33,445 nt of DNA from Prescottella defluvii. Lineage in GTDB: Bacteria > Actinomycetota > Actinomycetes > Mycobacteriales > Mycobacteriaceae. The position numbers and the translations under genes are program-made. Shown one piece after another: positions 1-7,833 of this stretch. The number at the start of each line of letters is the position of its first letter. Within the stretch, counting starts at the first letter, position 1. Under the pieces are notes generated by a model, which was not told the origin of the DNA, searched no databases, and worked only from the letters and a program-made list of their open reading frames with translations. The DNA lies in contig NZ_JPOC01000015.1 of NCBI RefSeq assembly GCF_000738775.1, forward strand, positions 1 through 33,445, in the 5' to 3' direction.

Positions 1-16
1 CACCCCGATCGGGGTG
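1..16. terminator. Perfect 16-nt GC-rich palindrome, probable terminator
   Basis: The first 16 bases form a perfect palindrome (arms CACCCCGA/TCGGGGTG) that begins 8 nt beyond the stop codon of the minus-strand membrane gene at 24-692. It could fold into a short stem at the 3' end of that transcript. There is no clear U-tract, and the window edge hides the context to the left. Confidence 0.45.
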
Positions 17-23
17 AATCACA

Positions 24-692
24 TCAGTGCAATTCCTTCGGTAGTTCGGACGGATCGAGCAACACGAACTTGTTGTCCGCCGCGCGCACCGTCTCCGACA
101 TCGAGATGTTCTTGCGCAGCAGATTCCACTCGACGTCGTCGATACGGGCGGTGGCCTGCAGGATGACCTTGCTGTCGCGGGTGCCCCATTCGATCGGCAT
201 GAAACTCACCATCTGCCAGGTGTCACCGTTGCTGCGGGAACTGCGGTCGCCCAGGACCGCGACCGCCGGAATCTTCTTGCCCACGGTGTAGCCGCGGCCG
301 GGCAGGCCGCGGACGTTGCGGGCCGCGAGCGCGTAGTGCGGTTCGCCGGCGCCGGGCTTGGCGATGTCGAGCAGTGCGAGCAGCGTGTAGCCGCGCGGGT
401 GGATCGCCGACACCACCGCCGGCACCAGGTCGCCGTTGGCGTACAGGTCGTCGATGCTGCCGACGTGGCGCGGCGTCCACACCACCATCCACAGGGACGT
501 CACCGCGCACACCGCGAGGACCGCGCCGAGGATGTACGACCACGGCTCGCCCAGGACGAACAGTCCGGCGGCACCGGCGCCCAGGAGAACCGCCATCACC
601 GCGGCCGACCACTGCAGCCGTCGGAGATCGCTGAGCGTCTCGTTGACGGACTTGGCATGGGATTTGTCGACGGGGAACTCGAAGCGTCGCAC
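24..692 (-). CDS. Two-helix membrane protein, possibly DUF3239 family
   Basis: The product is 222 aa with a GTG start. It has a short basic N-terminus, two hydrophobic segments at about residues 28-48 and 52-72, and a soluble C-terminal domain of about 150 residues, probably cytoplasmic, rich in short beta-like stretches. The layout recalls the actinobacterial DUF3239 group, but I recognise it only tentatively and the function is unknown. It starts 12 nt after the stop codon of the XPB helicase gene on the same strand, so the two are probably cotranscribed. A 16-nt palindrome follows its stop codon. Confidence 0.7.
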   Translation of the reverse strand: MRRFEFPVDKSHAKSVNETLSDLRRLQWSAAVMAVLLGAGAAGLFVLGEPWSYILGAVLAVCAVTSLWMVVWTPRHVGSIDDLYANGDLVPAVVSAIHPRGYTLLALLDIAKPGAGEPHYALAARNVRGLPGRGYTVGKKIPAVAVLGDRSSRSNGDTWQMVSFMPIEWGTRDSKVILQATARIDDVEWNLLRKNISMSETVRAADNKFVLLDPSELPKELH

Positions 693-704
693 GGGGGTGA
701 AGTC

Positions 705-2363
705 CTATCCGATGGTCGGGCCGAGCAGGTCGTCGGCGTCCGTGATGCGGTACGCGTAGCCCTGTTCGGCGAGGAAGCGTTGACGGTGGGCGGCGTACTC
801 GGCGTCGAGCGTGTCCCGAGCGACCACCGAATAGAAGTGTGCCTGACCGCCGTCGTGCTTCGGCCGCAGGAGTCGGCCCAACCGCTGCGCCTCCTCCTGA
901 CGGGAGCCGAACGTGCCCGACACCTGCACCGCCACCGACGCCTCCGGCAGGTCGATCGAGAAGTTCGCGACCTTGCTGACCACGAGGGTTTGGATCTCGC
1001 CGTTGCGGAACTGGTCGAACAGGATCTCGCGTTCCTTGTTCCGCGTGGAACCCTGGATGACGGGGGCGCCGAGTTCCTCGCCGAGTTCCTCGAGCTGGTC
1101 CAGGTAGGCGCCGATCACCAGCGTCGGCGCACCGGGATGCCGGTCCAGGATCGACTTCACGACCGCGTGCTTGGTCCGGGCCGTCGAGCACAGCTTGTAG
1201 CGTTCCTCCGGTTCGGCCGTCGCGTACGCCATCCGCTCGGCGTCGGTGAGGGTCACCCGCACCTCGACGCAGTCGGCGGGGGCGATCCACCCCTGGGCCT
1301 CGATGTCCTTCCACGGGGCGTCGTACCGCTTGGGGCCGATCAGCGAGAACACGTCGCCCTCGCGGCCGTCCTCGCGGACGAGTGTCGCGGTGAGACCGAG
1401 GCGCCGACGGGACTGCAGGTCGGCGGTCATCCGGAACACCGGGGCGGGCAGCAGGTGCACCTCGTCGTAGATCACCAGGCCCCAGTCGCGGGAGTCGAAC
1501 AGCTCGAGGTGCTTGTACTCGCCCTTCGACTTGCGGGTGATCACCTGGTAGGTGGCGATGGTGACCGGGCGGATCTCCTTCTTCTCGCCCGAGTACTCGC
1601 CGATCTCCTCCTCGGTGAGCGACGTGCGCGCGATCAGTTCACGCTTCCACTGCCGGCCGGCGACGGTGTTGGTGACCAGGATCAGCGTCGTCGCCTTCGC
1701 CTTGGCCATCGCGGCCGCGCCGACCATCGTCTTGCCGGCGCCACAGGGCAGCACGACGACGCCGGAGCCGCCGGCCCAGAACGAGTCGGCCGCCATCTCC
1801 TGGTAGTCGCGCAGGTGCCAGTGCCCCTCCTCGAACGCGAGATCGATGGGGTGCGCCTCGCCGTCGACGTAACCGGCGAGGTCCTCGGCGGGCCAGCCGA
1901 TCTTGAGCAGCATCTGCTTGAGGTGGCCGCGCTCGCTGGGATGGACGATGACGGTGTCGTCGTCGACCTTCTCGCCCAGCATCGGCGCGATCTTCTTGTG
2001 CCGCATCACCTCGGTGAGCACCGCGCGGTCCAGGCTGACCAGCGTGAGGCCGTGGGCCGGGTTCTTCACCAGTTGCAGGCGGCCGTAGCGGGCCATGGTG
2101 TCGACGATGTCGACGAGCAGCGGTTGCGGCACCGCGAAGCGGGAGAAGTTCACGAGCGCGTCGACGACCTGCTCGGCGTCGTGCCCGGCGGCGCGGGCGT
2201 TCCACAGCGCGAGCGGGGTGATCCGGTAGGTGTGGACGTGCTCGGGGGCACGCTCGAGTTCGGCGAACGGGGCGATCGCCTGACGGGCGTCGTTCGCGCG
2301 CTCGTGATCGACCTCGAGCAGCAGTGTCTTGTCGGACTGGACGATCAGCGGGCCGTCGGTCAC
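705..2363 (-). CDS. xpb: DNA repair helicase XPB (superfamily 2)
   Basis: The 552-aa protein is a 3'-5' DNA helicase of the XPB/Ssl2 family (Rv0861c type in M. tuberculosis), thought to act in nucleotide excision repair. Walker A GAGKT lies at 208-212, the DEVH box at 300-303, motif III TAT at 325-327, the XPB-specific RED motif at 330-332, and motif VI QRLGRLLRP at 493-501. The first 180 residues form the damage-recognition-like N-terminal region of bacterial XPB. The GTG start at 2363 has a good AGGAGG ribosome site about 4 nt upstream. The helicase-associated protein encoded about 1.7 kb away (4104-6407) is the usual genomic companion. Length and motifs are complete. Confidence 0.96.
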   Translation of the reverse strand: MTDGPLIVQSDKTLLLEVDHERANDARQAIAPFAELERAPEHVHTYRITPLALWNARAAGHDAEQVVDALVNFSRFAVPQPLLVDIVDTMARYGRLQLVKNPAHGLTLVSLDRAVLTEVMRHKKIAPMLGEKVDDDTVIVHPSERGHLKQMLLKIGWPAEDLAGYVDGEAHPIDLAFEEGHWHLRDYQEMAADSFWAGGSGVVVLPCGAGKTMVGAAAMAKAKATTLILVTNTVAGRQWKRELIARTSLTEEEIGEYSGEKKEIRPVTIATYQVITRKSKGEYKHLELFDSRDWGLVIYDEVHLLPAPVFRMTADLQSRRRLGLTATLVREDGREGDVFSLIGPKRYDAPWKDIEAQGWIAPADCVEVRVTLTDAERMAYATAEPEERYKLCSTARTKHAVVKSILDRHPGAPTLVIGAYLDQLEELGEELGAPVIQGSTRNKEREILFDQFRNGEIQTLVVSKVANFSIDLPEASVAVQVSGTFGSRQEEAQRLGRLLRPKHDGGQAHFYSVVARDTLDAEYAAHRQRFLAEQGYAYRITDADDLLGPTIG

Positions 2364-2425
2364 GTGCGCCTCCTAGCAACGGTAACCAGACCATTGTCCA
2401 GACGACGGCGGTGTCCCGCCATGTA

Positions 2426-2489
2426 GGCCTGCGGCCCGTGCGCCTTTCCGGTGGCGGGATCGACCGGAAAGACGCACGGGCCGCAGGCC
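2426..2489. terminator. Long inverted repeat, probable terminator
   Basis: Two 27-nt arms (2426-2452 and 2463-2489) pair with a single mismatch around a 10-nt loop. The hairpin lies between the small-gene operon (last stop at 2500, minus) and the XPB start at 2363. It most likely ends the small-gene transcript and separates it from the helicase gene. It has the long, U-poor stem seen at several gene ends in this window. Confidence 0.75.
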
Positions 2490-2499
2490 CTGCCCGGGG

Positions 2500-2664
2500 T
2501 CAGCGCCCGGCGGTGAGAGATTTCTTGGTCTCCATCACCTGGACGAGCGCCTCGGAAATTCCGGCGCGATATCCGACATCCCGTTCGCTGTGCACAGCGG
2601 TGGTGTCGAGTTCGTTTTCCAGTCGCGCCTGAATTTTGTCCAGGGCGAGCAGGGTCCGCTTCAC
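2500..2664 (-). CDS. Small charged protein, 54 aa, third gene of a micro-operon
   Basis: This 54-aa frame starts at GTG 2664 with an AAGGA ribosome site 9 nt upstream and ends at TGA 2500. It is probably largely helical and has no membrane segment or signal. Residues 28-36 (ERDVGYRAG) followed by IS-EA resemble the segment SDGFRSGIAS-A of the 66-aa protein encoded just upstream, so the two may be diverged duplicates. It is the last gene of a three-gene minus-strand operon (gaps 12 and 20 nt) and is followed by a strong hairpin. The function is unknown. The call rests on ribosome site, spacing and codon use. Confidence 0.6.
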   Translation of the reverse strand: MKRTLLALDKIQARLENELDTTAVHSERDVGYRAGISEALVQVMETKKSLTAGR

Positions 2665-2684
2665 GGTAGGTGGTCCTTCACTTT

Positions 2685-2885
2685 TTATTCGTGCGTCGGT
2701 GGGAAAAGGAATCCGGAATGCTGGGCGCGTTCGTCGAGAACGAACAGTTTCGCCGACGCGATGCCGGACCGGAATCCGTCCGAGCGCGGCTCCGGCAGTG
2801 CGCCGTCGCCGAGCAGGCGATCCAGTTTGCGGTGCAGGTGGTCCAGAATGCCCGACGCGTCACGCGCCGGTGCCTCGCGAGTCAT
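2685..2885 (-). CDS. Small hypothetical protein, 66 aa
   Basis: The frame runs from ATG 2885, with GGAG about 7 nt upstream, to TAA 2685. The protein is hydrophilic with an N-terminal amphipathic stretch (HLHRKLDRLL) and a central SDGFRSGIAS motif that resembles part of the next protein (54 aa). It lacks transmembrane segments and recognisable domains. It is the middle gene of the operon 3023-2500, 12 nt after the basic 41-aa protein and 20 nt before the 54-aa one. No function can be assigned. Confidence 0.55.
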   Translation of the reverse strand: MTREAPARDASGILDHLHRKLDRLLGDGALPEPRSDGFRSGIASAKLFVLDERAQHSGFLFPPTHE

Positions 2886-2897
2886 GGAAGGGCTCCG

Positions 2898-3023
2898 TCA
2901 GTGGCGCTTACGCTTTTTGATGAACTCGTCGGCGTCGACGGCGCGGTTGCGCTTTTCCGCCCGCTTTTCCTTGATCGACTGTGCGGACTTCTTGAGGCTT
3001 TTTCCAGGTTTCTTCTCGGCCAT
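2898..3023 (-). CDS. Very small, highly basic protein, 41 aa
   Basis: ATG 3023 to TGA 2898 encodes 41 residues, of which about 17 are Lys or Arg, with a C-terminal KKRKRH tail. A purine-rich AGGAGCG ribosome site lies upstream. The composition suggests binding to nucleic acid or ribosomes, which is inference only. It opens the three-gene minus-strand operon and shares the 130-nt divergent intergenic region with the AraC-type regulator at 3154. Similar tiny Lys-rich proteins are common in Actinobacteria and often unannotated. Confidence 0.6.
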   Translation of the reverse strand: MAEKKPGKSLKKSAQSIKEKRAEKRNRAVDADEFIKKRKRH

Positions 3024-3153
3024 TGTCGCTCCTAATTCGAAGTGGCAATCACTCGATCGAGACCATACGTCATTTCCAGGAAAATGCCAGTCGTGCAGTT
3101 CGGGGTGCTTTTTCCGGTAGTGCCGGTCGCCGGTCCGGTGCGAGACTCGGGAT

Positions 3154-3567
3154 GTGACGACGTCGGTTCGAGTCCCCGAAAGTCTGCTACCGCACCTGCG
3201 CCGTGCCCGGGATCTCGCAGACCGGCACTACGCCGAACCGCTCGACCTCGACGCGCTTGCGGCATCGGCAGCGGTGTCGCGCTTCTACTTTCTCCGGTGC
3301 TTCGACGGCGTGTACGGCAAGACCCCCGGCGTCTACCTCGCCGAGCGGCGGATCGAACGCGCACAGGATCTGCTGCGCGCCACCAACCTCACCGTCACCG
3401 AGGTTTGCCACCTGGTGGGGTACACCAGCGTCGGGTCGTTCAGTGCCAAGTTCCGGCAGCTGGTGGGAACGACGCCGTCGGCGTACCAGGCGAAGTTCGC
3501 GGAGCTCGGGGCGCCGCGGATCCCCGGCTGCTGGGTGTTCATGCACGGGTTGAGCGACCGCGGCTGA
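3154..3567 (+). CDS. AraC-family transcriptional regulator, HTH domain only
   Basis: The 137-aa protein is essentially a bare AraC/XylS DNA-binding domain. The first helix-turn-helix is at about residues 28-52 (LDLDALAASAAVSRFYFLRC) and the second at about 76-100, followed by the family signature around FSAKFRQLVGTTPSAYQ. There is no effector-binding domain. The GTG start at 3154 opens the frame. The VOC (glyoxalase-fold) gene begins 88 nt downstream on the same strand. Such short AraC proteins are often paired with a VOC gene in Actinobacteria, so the regulator probably controls it; the ligand is unknown. Confidence 0.88.
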   Translation: MTTSVRVPESLLPHLRRARDLADRHYAEPLDLDALAASAAVSRFYFLRCFDGVYGKTPGVYLAERRIERAQDLLRATNLTVTEVCHLVGYTSVGSFSAKFRQLVGTTPSAYQAKFAELGAPRIPGCWVFMHGLSDRG

Positions 3568-3655
3568 ACACCGCAATTCTCGAGAAGCGGCCGCCCGGGT
3601 GAGCGGCATAGGTTTCGGGGTGACCGCACACGCCGACCACCCCGAGGGGATTTCG

Positions 3656-4087
3656 ATGATCACGAACGTTTCGCTCGTCACGCTGTGGGTGACCGATCAG
3701 GACGAGGCCAAGAGGTTCTACCTCGACACGCTGGGATTCGTCGAGGCCACCGACGTCTCGATGGGGGACGGGTTCCGGTGGCTGACGATCACGCACCCCG
3801 ACCACCCCGAGCTCGAGGTGACGCTGATGAAGCCGGGGCCGCCGCTCGACGCCGATATGGCCGAGGCGATCCGCCGGTCGCTCGCCGCCGGCACCATGAA
3901 CGGCTTCGGGCTCAGCACCACCGACTGCCACAAGACCTACGAGGAGCTGGTCGCCAAGGGGGTCCAGTTCACCCAGCCGCCGTCGGACCGCCCCTACGGC
4001 ATCGAGGCCGTGATGCGCGACAACTCCGGCAACTGGCTCGTCCTCGTGGAGCGTCGCGAGTACACGGGGGAGGAGTTCCCACACTGA
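3656..4087 (+). CDS. VOC (glyoxalase/bleomycin-resistance fold) protein
   Basis: The 143-aa product is a single VOC-superfamily domain built of two beta-alpha-beta-beta-beta modules. Module one includes VTLWVTDQDEAKRFYLDTLG; module two ends in VMRDNSGNWLVLVE, where the Glu matches a usual metal-ligand position. I chose ATG 3656 because GAGGGG lies 5 nt upstream; a longer frame from 3599 has no ribosome site. The substrate cannot be predicted: family members include glyoxalases, dioxygenases and resistance proteins. It is probably cotranscribed with the AraC-type regulator before it. Confidence 0.88.
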   Translation: MITNVSLVTLWVTDQDEAKRFYLDTLGFVEATDVSMGDGFRWLTITHPDHPELEVTLMKPGPPLDADMAEAIRRSLAAGTMNGFGLSTTDCHKTYEELVAKGVQFTQPPSDRPYGIEAVMRDNSGNWLVLVERREYTGEEFPH

Positions 4088-4103
4088 CCGGGCGCGGCGG
4101 CGG

Positions 4104-6407
4104 TCAGTCCACCAACGCGACGGACGTGATCCGGTGCAGCGTGAACCGGCGCACCTCACCGGTCGCCGAGTCGACCGCATCGAGCTGACCGCCGCCGACG
4201 CTGACCGGTTCCACGATGCGCTGCGACGCGATGCCCTGCGCGTCGACGTAGCCGATCGACACGCTGCGCCGCACCTGCGCGGCCGTCTGCAGCAGCGTCA
4301 TCGTCGCCGCGCTGGACGCCCGGGTGCCGTCGCTGCGCAGTCCGGCGCCGGTGGTGGCGGCGGCCCGGTCGCCGGCGCGCAGCGACCGCACCAGCGTCGC
4401 GAGCTGCTCGTCGGTGGGGACGGCGGGGGTACGCGGCCGCGGCACCCGGGCCGCCGGGACGCGGGCCCCGCGCGGGCGCAGGTCGACGATCGCGCCGGAC
4501 GAATCCTCCCCGGCCGGGGCGAACCCGGCCGCGCGCAGGTCGGTGAGCACCTCCTTGAGCGGCGCCTGCGAGATGACGACGGTGGGGGCCAGGGCCCGCA
4601 GCGCCAACTGCTCGGCGACGGGGGAGGCGAGGACCTCCGCGAGCAGCGCCGGGTCCTCGCAGCGGATGAACGACGCCGCGACCCCCGCCCGCAGCCGGCC
4701 GTGTCGGCGGGCGACGTCGTCGATGAGGTAGCTCAGCGACTGCGGCACCGGCGTCTTGGAACGGGTCGCGAACAGGGTCTGCAGTTCGGACGCGGACAGC
4801 CCCGCGTCGAGCGCCCGCCGGATGCTGTTCTCGCTGACCCGGTACATCGACGCCGCGCCCGCGGATTCGATGTCGGCGACGAGGGTGATCTGCTCGAGCA
4901 GGTCCGGGACCAGCGGCCCGGGGGCGACGACGGTGAGGTCGGCCTGCACCAGCACGTAGTCGATGGGCGCGGGCAGGGCGGCGTCCATCTCGGCCTCGGG
5001 GTCGCCGCCGTGCAGCAGCGCCTTGCCGGGGGAGCTGAGCACCCCGTGTGCCACCAGTCCGAGTGCGCGGGCCTCGTCGAGGGTCCGCTCCACCACGTGC
5101 GGGCCCAGCCGTCCGGCCCAGCGGGGACGACGCCACGCGAGCAGTCGGCTGGCCTCGGCCGCGGACACCGTCTTGCCGCTGCCGGCCTCGGCGAGCAGTT
5201 CCAGCAGCAGTCGGCGCTCCAGTGCCGCGCCGGGGGCCCGCACCTCCTCGGACAGCGCGGAGATGGGTTTGTCGGTGGCGTCGCGGCTGCCGATGATCCA
5301 CGGCCGCCGCGGCAGCGTCAGCCAGGCCCCGGCGAGGGTGGCCCAGCGTCGGGCGGTGCCCGCGTTGAGCCAGCCGTCCACGGCGACGGTGGGAGCCCAG
5401 TAGTCGTCGAGGTCGGTGTGCGGCGCGGGGTCGGGGGTGCCGCTCGCGATCAGCCCGGCGCCGGCGAGAAGTTCGAGCAGCAGGCCGAGGCGGGCCTCGT
5501 CGACGCCGGTCGACTTGGACAGCCGCCGCAACTCCCGCACGCCCAGGCCGCCGGCCTTGAGGGCGGGGGCCGGGGCGTCGCCGAGCGCGGCCACCAGGTC
5601 CTCGCAGTGCCGCACCAGTTCCAGGGCCTCACCGGCGGCGGCCGCGTTGACATCGGCGGGCTTCTGCTTGCGTCCGGTCAGCGGGGGCGGGGTGGGCGAC
5701 GCCGGATCGAAGACGGCCTCGCCGCGCAGCACCTGACCCACCTGGACGGGCAGTTCCACCGTCTCGGCGTCGATCCAGTGCAGCAGTCCGCGGGCGAGGA
5801 GTCGTTGGACCGGGCGGTCCGGGGACGTGCCGGGTGCGGCGTCGCGGGTGCGGCCGATCGGCGACGACCGGGCCAGGGTGCCCAGCAGGTCGCGTTCGGC
5901 CGGTTCGATGCCGTCGAGCGCGGCCCGGATCTCGTCCTCGGTCATCGCGTCGGATTCGGTGGTGATGCGGCCGATGCGCCACGGGATCGCGTCGGCGGCG
6001 GCCCGGACGATCCGCAACCGGTCGTCGTCGCCCCACACCAGGGCCAGGGCCCGCAGCCGGTCGAGCGCCTTGTCCACCGCCTTGCCGGGCACCCGGCCGG
6101 CGAGGGCGTCGTCGACGTGCCGACGGTCCACCGGCATCTGGTCGGCCTGCTCGAGCGCCAGCACCTCGAGCACGGTGAATTCGAGGGAGCCGAGGGTGTC
6201 GGCGGCCCGCATCACGGATGCGCGCTGCTCGGCGCGTCCGGCGAGGACGGCGGCCGTGGCGGGTGGCGGCACGGCGAGGTCCGGGCGCAGCCGCAACAGG
6301 TCGGTCAGTTCGGCGTCCTTGCGGGCGCTCAACCAGCCGGTCAGGGTCGGTGCTGCCACGGGGTTTGCGGTTTCCGGGGCGCCCTCGGTGCCATGCGTGG
6401 AGGTCAT
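4104..6407 (-). CDS. Helicase-associated protein, XPB partner (Helicase_C_3 type)
   Basis: The 767-aa protein resembles Rv0862c of M. tuberculosis, annotated as a helicase-associated protein with an XPB/Ssl2-like C-terminal domain. I see no Walker A or DEAD/DEVH motif, so it is not a helicase alone. The N-terminal half is made of winged-helix-like Ala/Leu/Arg-rich repeats; residues about 440-560 carry the conserved stretch with DYVLVQADLTVVAPGPL. The C-terminus has a WYL-like beta segment (RRSVSIGYVDAQGI). It likely works with the nearby XPB in DNA repair, inferred from conserved linkage. It lies divergent to the small gene at 6468. Confidence 0.85.
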   Translation of the reverse strand: MTSTHGTEGAPETANPVAAPTLTGWLSARKDAELTDLLRLRPDLAVPPPATAAVLAGRAEQRASVMRAADTLGSLEFTVLEVLALEQADQMPVDRRHVDDALAGRVPGKAVDKALDRLRALALVWGDDDRLRIVRAAADAIPWRIGRITTESDAMTEDEIRAALDGIEPAERDLLGTLARSSPIGRTRDAAPGTSPDRPVQRLLARGLLHWIDAETVELPVQVGQVLRGEAVFDPASPTPPPLTGRKQKPADVNAAAAGEALELVRHCEDLVAALGDAPAPALKAGGLGVRELRRLSKSTGVDEARLGLLLELLAGAGLIASGTPDPAPHTDLDDYWAPTVAVDGWLNAGTARRWATLAGAWLTLPRRPWIIGSRDATDKPISALSEEVRAPGAALERRLLLELLAEAGSGKTVSAAEASRLLAWRRPRWAGRLGPHVVERTLDEARALGLVAHGVLSSPGKALLHGGDPEAEMDAALPAPIDYVLVQADLTVVAPGPLVPDLLEQITLVADIESAGAASMYRVSENSIRRALDAGLSASELQTLFATRSKTPVPQSLSYLIDDVARRHGRLRAGVAASFIRCEDPALLAEVLASPVAEQLALRALAPTVVISQAPLKEVLTDLRAAGFAPAGEDSSGAIVDLRPRGARVPAARVPRPRTPAVPTDEQLATLVRSLRAGDRAAATTGAGLRSDGTRASSAATMTLLQTAAQVRRSVSIGYVDAQGIASQRIVEPVSVGGGQLDAVDSATGEVRRFTLHRITSVALVD

Positions 6408-6467
6408 CAGCTATGAGATTAGTGACCTGGGCTGTACCGCGGCGAACGCTCCTGTCAAAATGGGCGC

Positions 6468-6656
6468 GTGGCTAACAATTCGAAGAAGCGCTATGTCGAT
6501 CCAGGGTGGCCGGAAACTGCGGATGGAGATCACGCGGTGACCGAGTTGTCTTCCAGTCGTGCCGGCAATCTTTCGCCGTTCGGCGAGGAGACGGAATTCC
6601 CGCTTCCGGTGGACTCCCTGCCCTACGTGCACCCGCACACCGTGATCAACCGCTGA
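6468..6656 (+). CDS. Conserved small actinobacterial protein (Rv0863-like position)
   Basis: The 62-aa frame starts at GTG 6468 and ends just before a strong terminator. The sequence is hydrophilic with a basic start (ANNSKKRYVDPGWP) and a Pro-rich end (FPLPVDSLPYVHPHT), without membrane segments. Its place, divergent from the helicase-associated gene, matches Rv0863 of M. tuberculosis, though sequence identity was not tested. Only 60 nt separate the two starts, so their promoters overlap or the transcripts are near leaderless. Function unknown. Confidence 0.75.
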   Translation: MANNSKKRYVDPGWPETADGDHAVTELSSSRAGNLSPFGEETEFPLPVDSLPYVHPHTVINR

Positions 6657-6669
6657 CGCGCACACAGAA

Positions 6670-6704
6670 AAGTGGGCCCCTCGCCGATGGCGAGGGGCCC
6701 ACTT
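6670..6704. terminator. Perfect bidirectional terminator hairpin
   Basis: Two 16-nt arms (6670-6685, 6689-6704) pair perfectly across a 3-nt loop, with AAAA before the left arm on the plus strand giving a U-tract on minus-strand RNA. It lies between the converging ends of the 62-aa gene (stop 6656) and rpfA (stop 6724), so it can serve both. Confidence 0.88.
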
Positions 6705-6723
6705 CGTGTTCGGGGAGAGCGGA

Positions 6724-7347
6724 TCAGCTCTGCGACAGATTCGCCACGCCGGCGACGTCCCGCAGGTTCAGCTTGCTCAGGTCGATCGTCTTCGCGACGT
6801 CGTATGCGTCGAGGATCGGCTGGCCGATCTCGACACCGTGATCGTCGGCGGCGTCGATGAGCGCGTCGATCTGGTCGAAGACACCCTGCGCGGGGTGCAG
6901 CGGGGCGGCCGGGGTCTCGACGACCGGTGCGGGCGCGACGGCCTGCGGGGTCGCGGCGGGGGCATTGCGCTGCGTCGGCGCGCTGCTCAGGCCGAGCTTG
7001 GAGGAGCAGGACGGCCAGGCGCCCCAGCCCTGGTTGGCGAGCACGCGCTCGGCGACGACGATCTGCTGCTCGCGGGTGGCCTGGTTCGCGGTCGAGGCGA
7101 ACTCTCCGCCGCCGTGCGACTTCCAGGTGCTCGGGGAGAACTGCAGGCCACCGTGGTAGCCGTTGCCGGTGTTGATGCCCCAGTTGCCGCCGGCCTCGCA
7201 CTGCGCGAGCTTGTCCCAGTCGGAATCGGGGGCCGCGCTGGCGGTGCCGGCGAAGGCGACGCCGCCCACGCCCATGATGGCGCCGGTGACGGCGACCTTG
7301 GCTACGGTGCGGCCGGTGGTAGACGGCTTGCGATGACGTCCGCTCAT
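6724..7347 (-). CDS. rpfA: Resuscitation-promoting factor (RpfA-like), secreted muralytic enzyme
   Basis: The 207-aa protein has a Sec signal peptide (charged start, hydrophobic core 15-35, cleavage near ASA at 36-38) and an RPF domain at about 41-115. The domain, related to lysozyme and lytic transglycosylases, cleaves peptidoglycan and promotes exit from dormancy. Seen are the WDKLAQCEAGGNW motif with catalytic Glu51, the GGLQFSPSTW motif, and the family's paired Cys residues (50 and about 113). A Pro/Ala-rich linker leads to a C-terminal tail of about 55 residues lacking a LysM domain. ATG 7347 is preceded by GAGAGGA. A c-di-AMP riboswitch occupies the leader. Position matches Rv0867c. Confidence 0.95.
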   Translation of the reverse strand: MSGRHRKPSTTGRTVAKVAVTGAIMGVGGVAFAGTASAAPDSDWDKLAQCEAGGNWGINTGNGYHGGLQFSPSTWKSHGGGEFASTANQATREQQIVVAERVLANQGWGAWPSCSSKLGLSSAPTQRNAPAATPQAVAPAPVVETPAAPLHPAQGVFDQIDALIDAADDHGVEIGQPILDAYDVAKTIDLSKLNLRDVAGVANLSQS

Positions 7348-7365
7348 GTCGGTTGGTTCCTCTCC

Positions 7366-7540
7366 GCACGCGCCTGCGAGGTCAGCTGTCGGGTTCGGGC
7401 TGAGAGGTCGCCCGGCCTCGCCGCTCGTGGATGGAGCGGGTCTGGCTTCACCCCCAGGGAGATTGCTCTCCCGATGCCTACGGGGTGGTCCCCTGCGGGA
7501 CCTGTTCCCCGGAGGACCTTTGGGTCCCCCGTCCCCGTCC
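7366..7540 (-). promoter_or_regulatory. ydaO/yuaA-type c-di-AMP riboswitch controlling rpfA
   Basis: Read on the minus strand, the rpfA leader contains the conserved ydaO core: CCGGGGAACAGG near 7501-7512, GGGGGTGAAGCC near 7450, and the 3' signature GAACCCGACAGCTGACCTCG ending near 7378, then GCAGGCG. The class binds cyclic di-AMP and normally turns expression off when the ligand is high; in Actinobacteria it often precedes rpf and other cell-wall hydrolase genes. The aptamer ends only about 20 nt before the start codon. Exact 5' boundary is approximate. No SD-sequestering or terminator arm was worked out. Confidence 0.88.
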
Positions 7541-7833
7541 ATGGATGGTTCGTGGGTGTTCCGGACCCACTGGACGGGGTTTGGCGCGGCGGGCCCGGTG
7601 TGGCCGAGTTTCCGGCCGGACACGACGGTACGACGATCAGGCGGCAAACGTCACCGATTGATAACGCGGCGCGTCTTTGTGTTGCTCGACTGCGGAATTC
7701 GACGGAGACGGCTTAGCCCCAGCTAGTCGCGCCGAGGCGTCCTCGATCACGGTTCGACACCGCTCCGTTATCGGGACGTAATGTGAGTGAGATCACATCG
7801 GGAACGGGCGGTCTGTCCCACTTTGCGGAACGG
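7541..7833. other. Intergenic region upstream of the rpfA riboswitch
   Basis: About 290 nt separate the YccF gene (stop 7834) from the riboswitch. It must hold the rpfA promoter, reading leftwards. I see no open frame with coding character, no strong inverted repeat and no clear -10/-35 pair. The AT-richer patch near 7645-7690 is the likeliest promoter zone. Confidence 0.4.

Noticed and set aside
336-2426. Long plus-strand open frame opposite the XPB and membrane-protein genes
   Set aside because: It mirrors the codon pattern of XPB on the other strand, has no domain and is biased to Arg/Gly/Val/Asp, as expected of a shadow in high-GC DNA.
4134-6416. 760-codon plus-strand open frame opposite the helicase-associated gene
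   Set aside because: Repetitive Gly/Arg/Gln/His composition without any domain; the minus-strand gene has recognisable family features.
7346-7726. Open frames in the rpfA leader on the plus strand
   Set aside because: The stretch is explained by the ydaO-type riboswitch on the minus strand; no ribosome site or family match.
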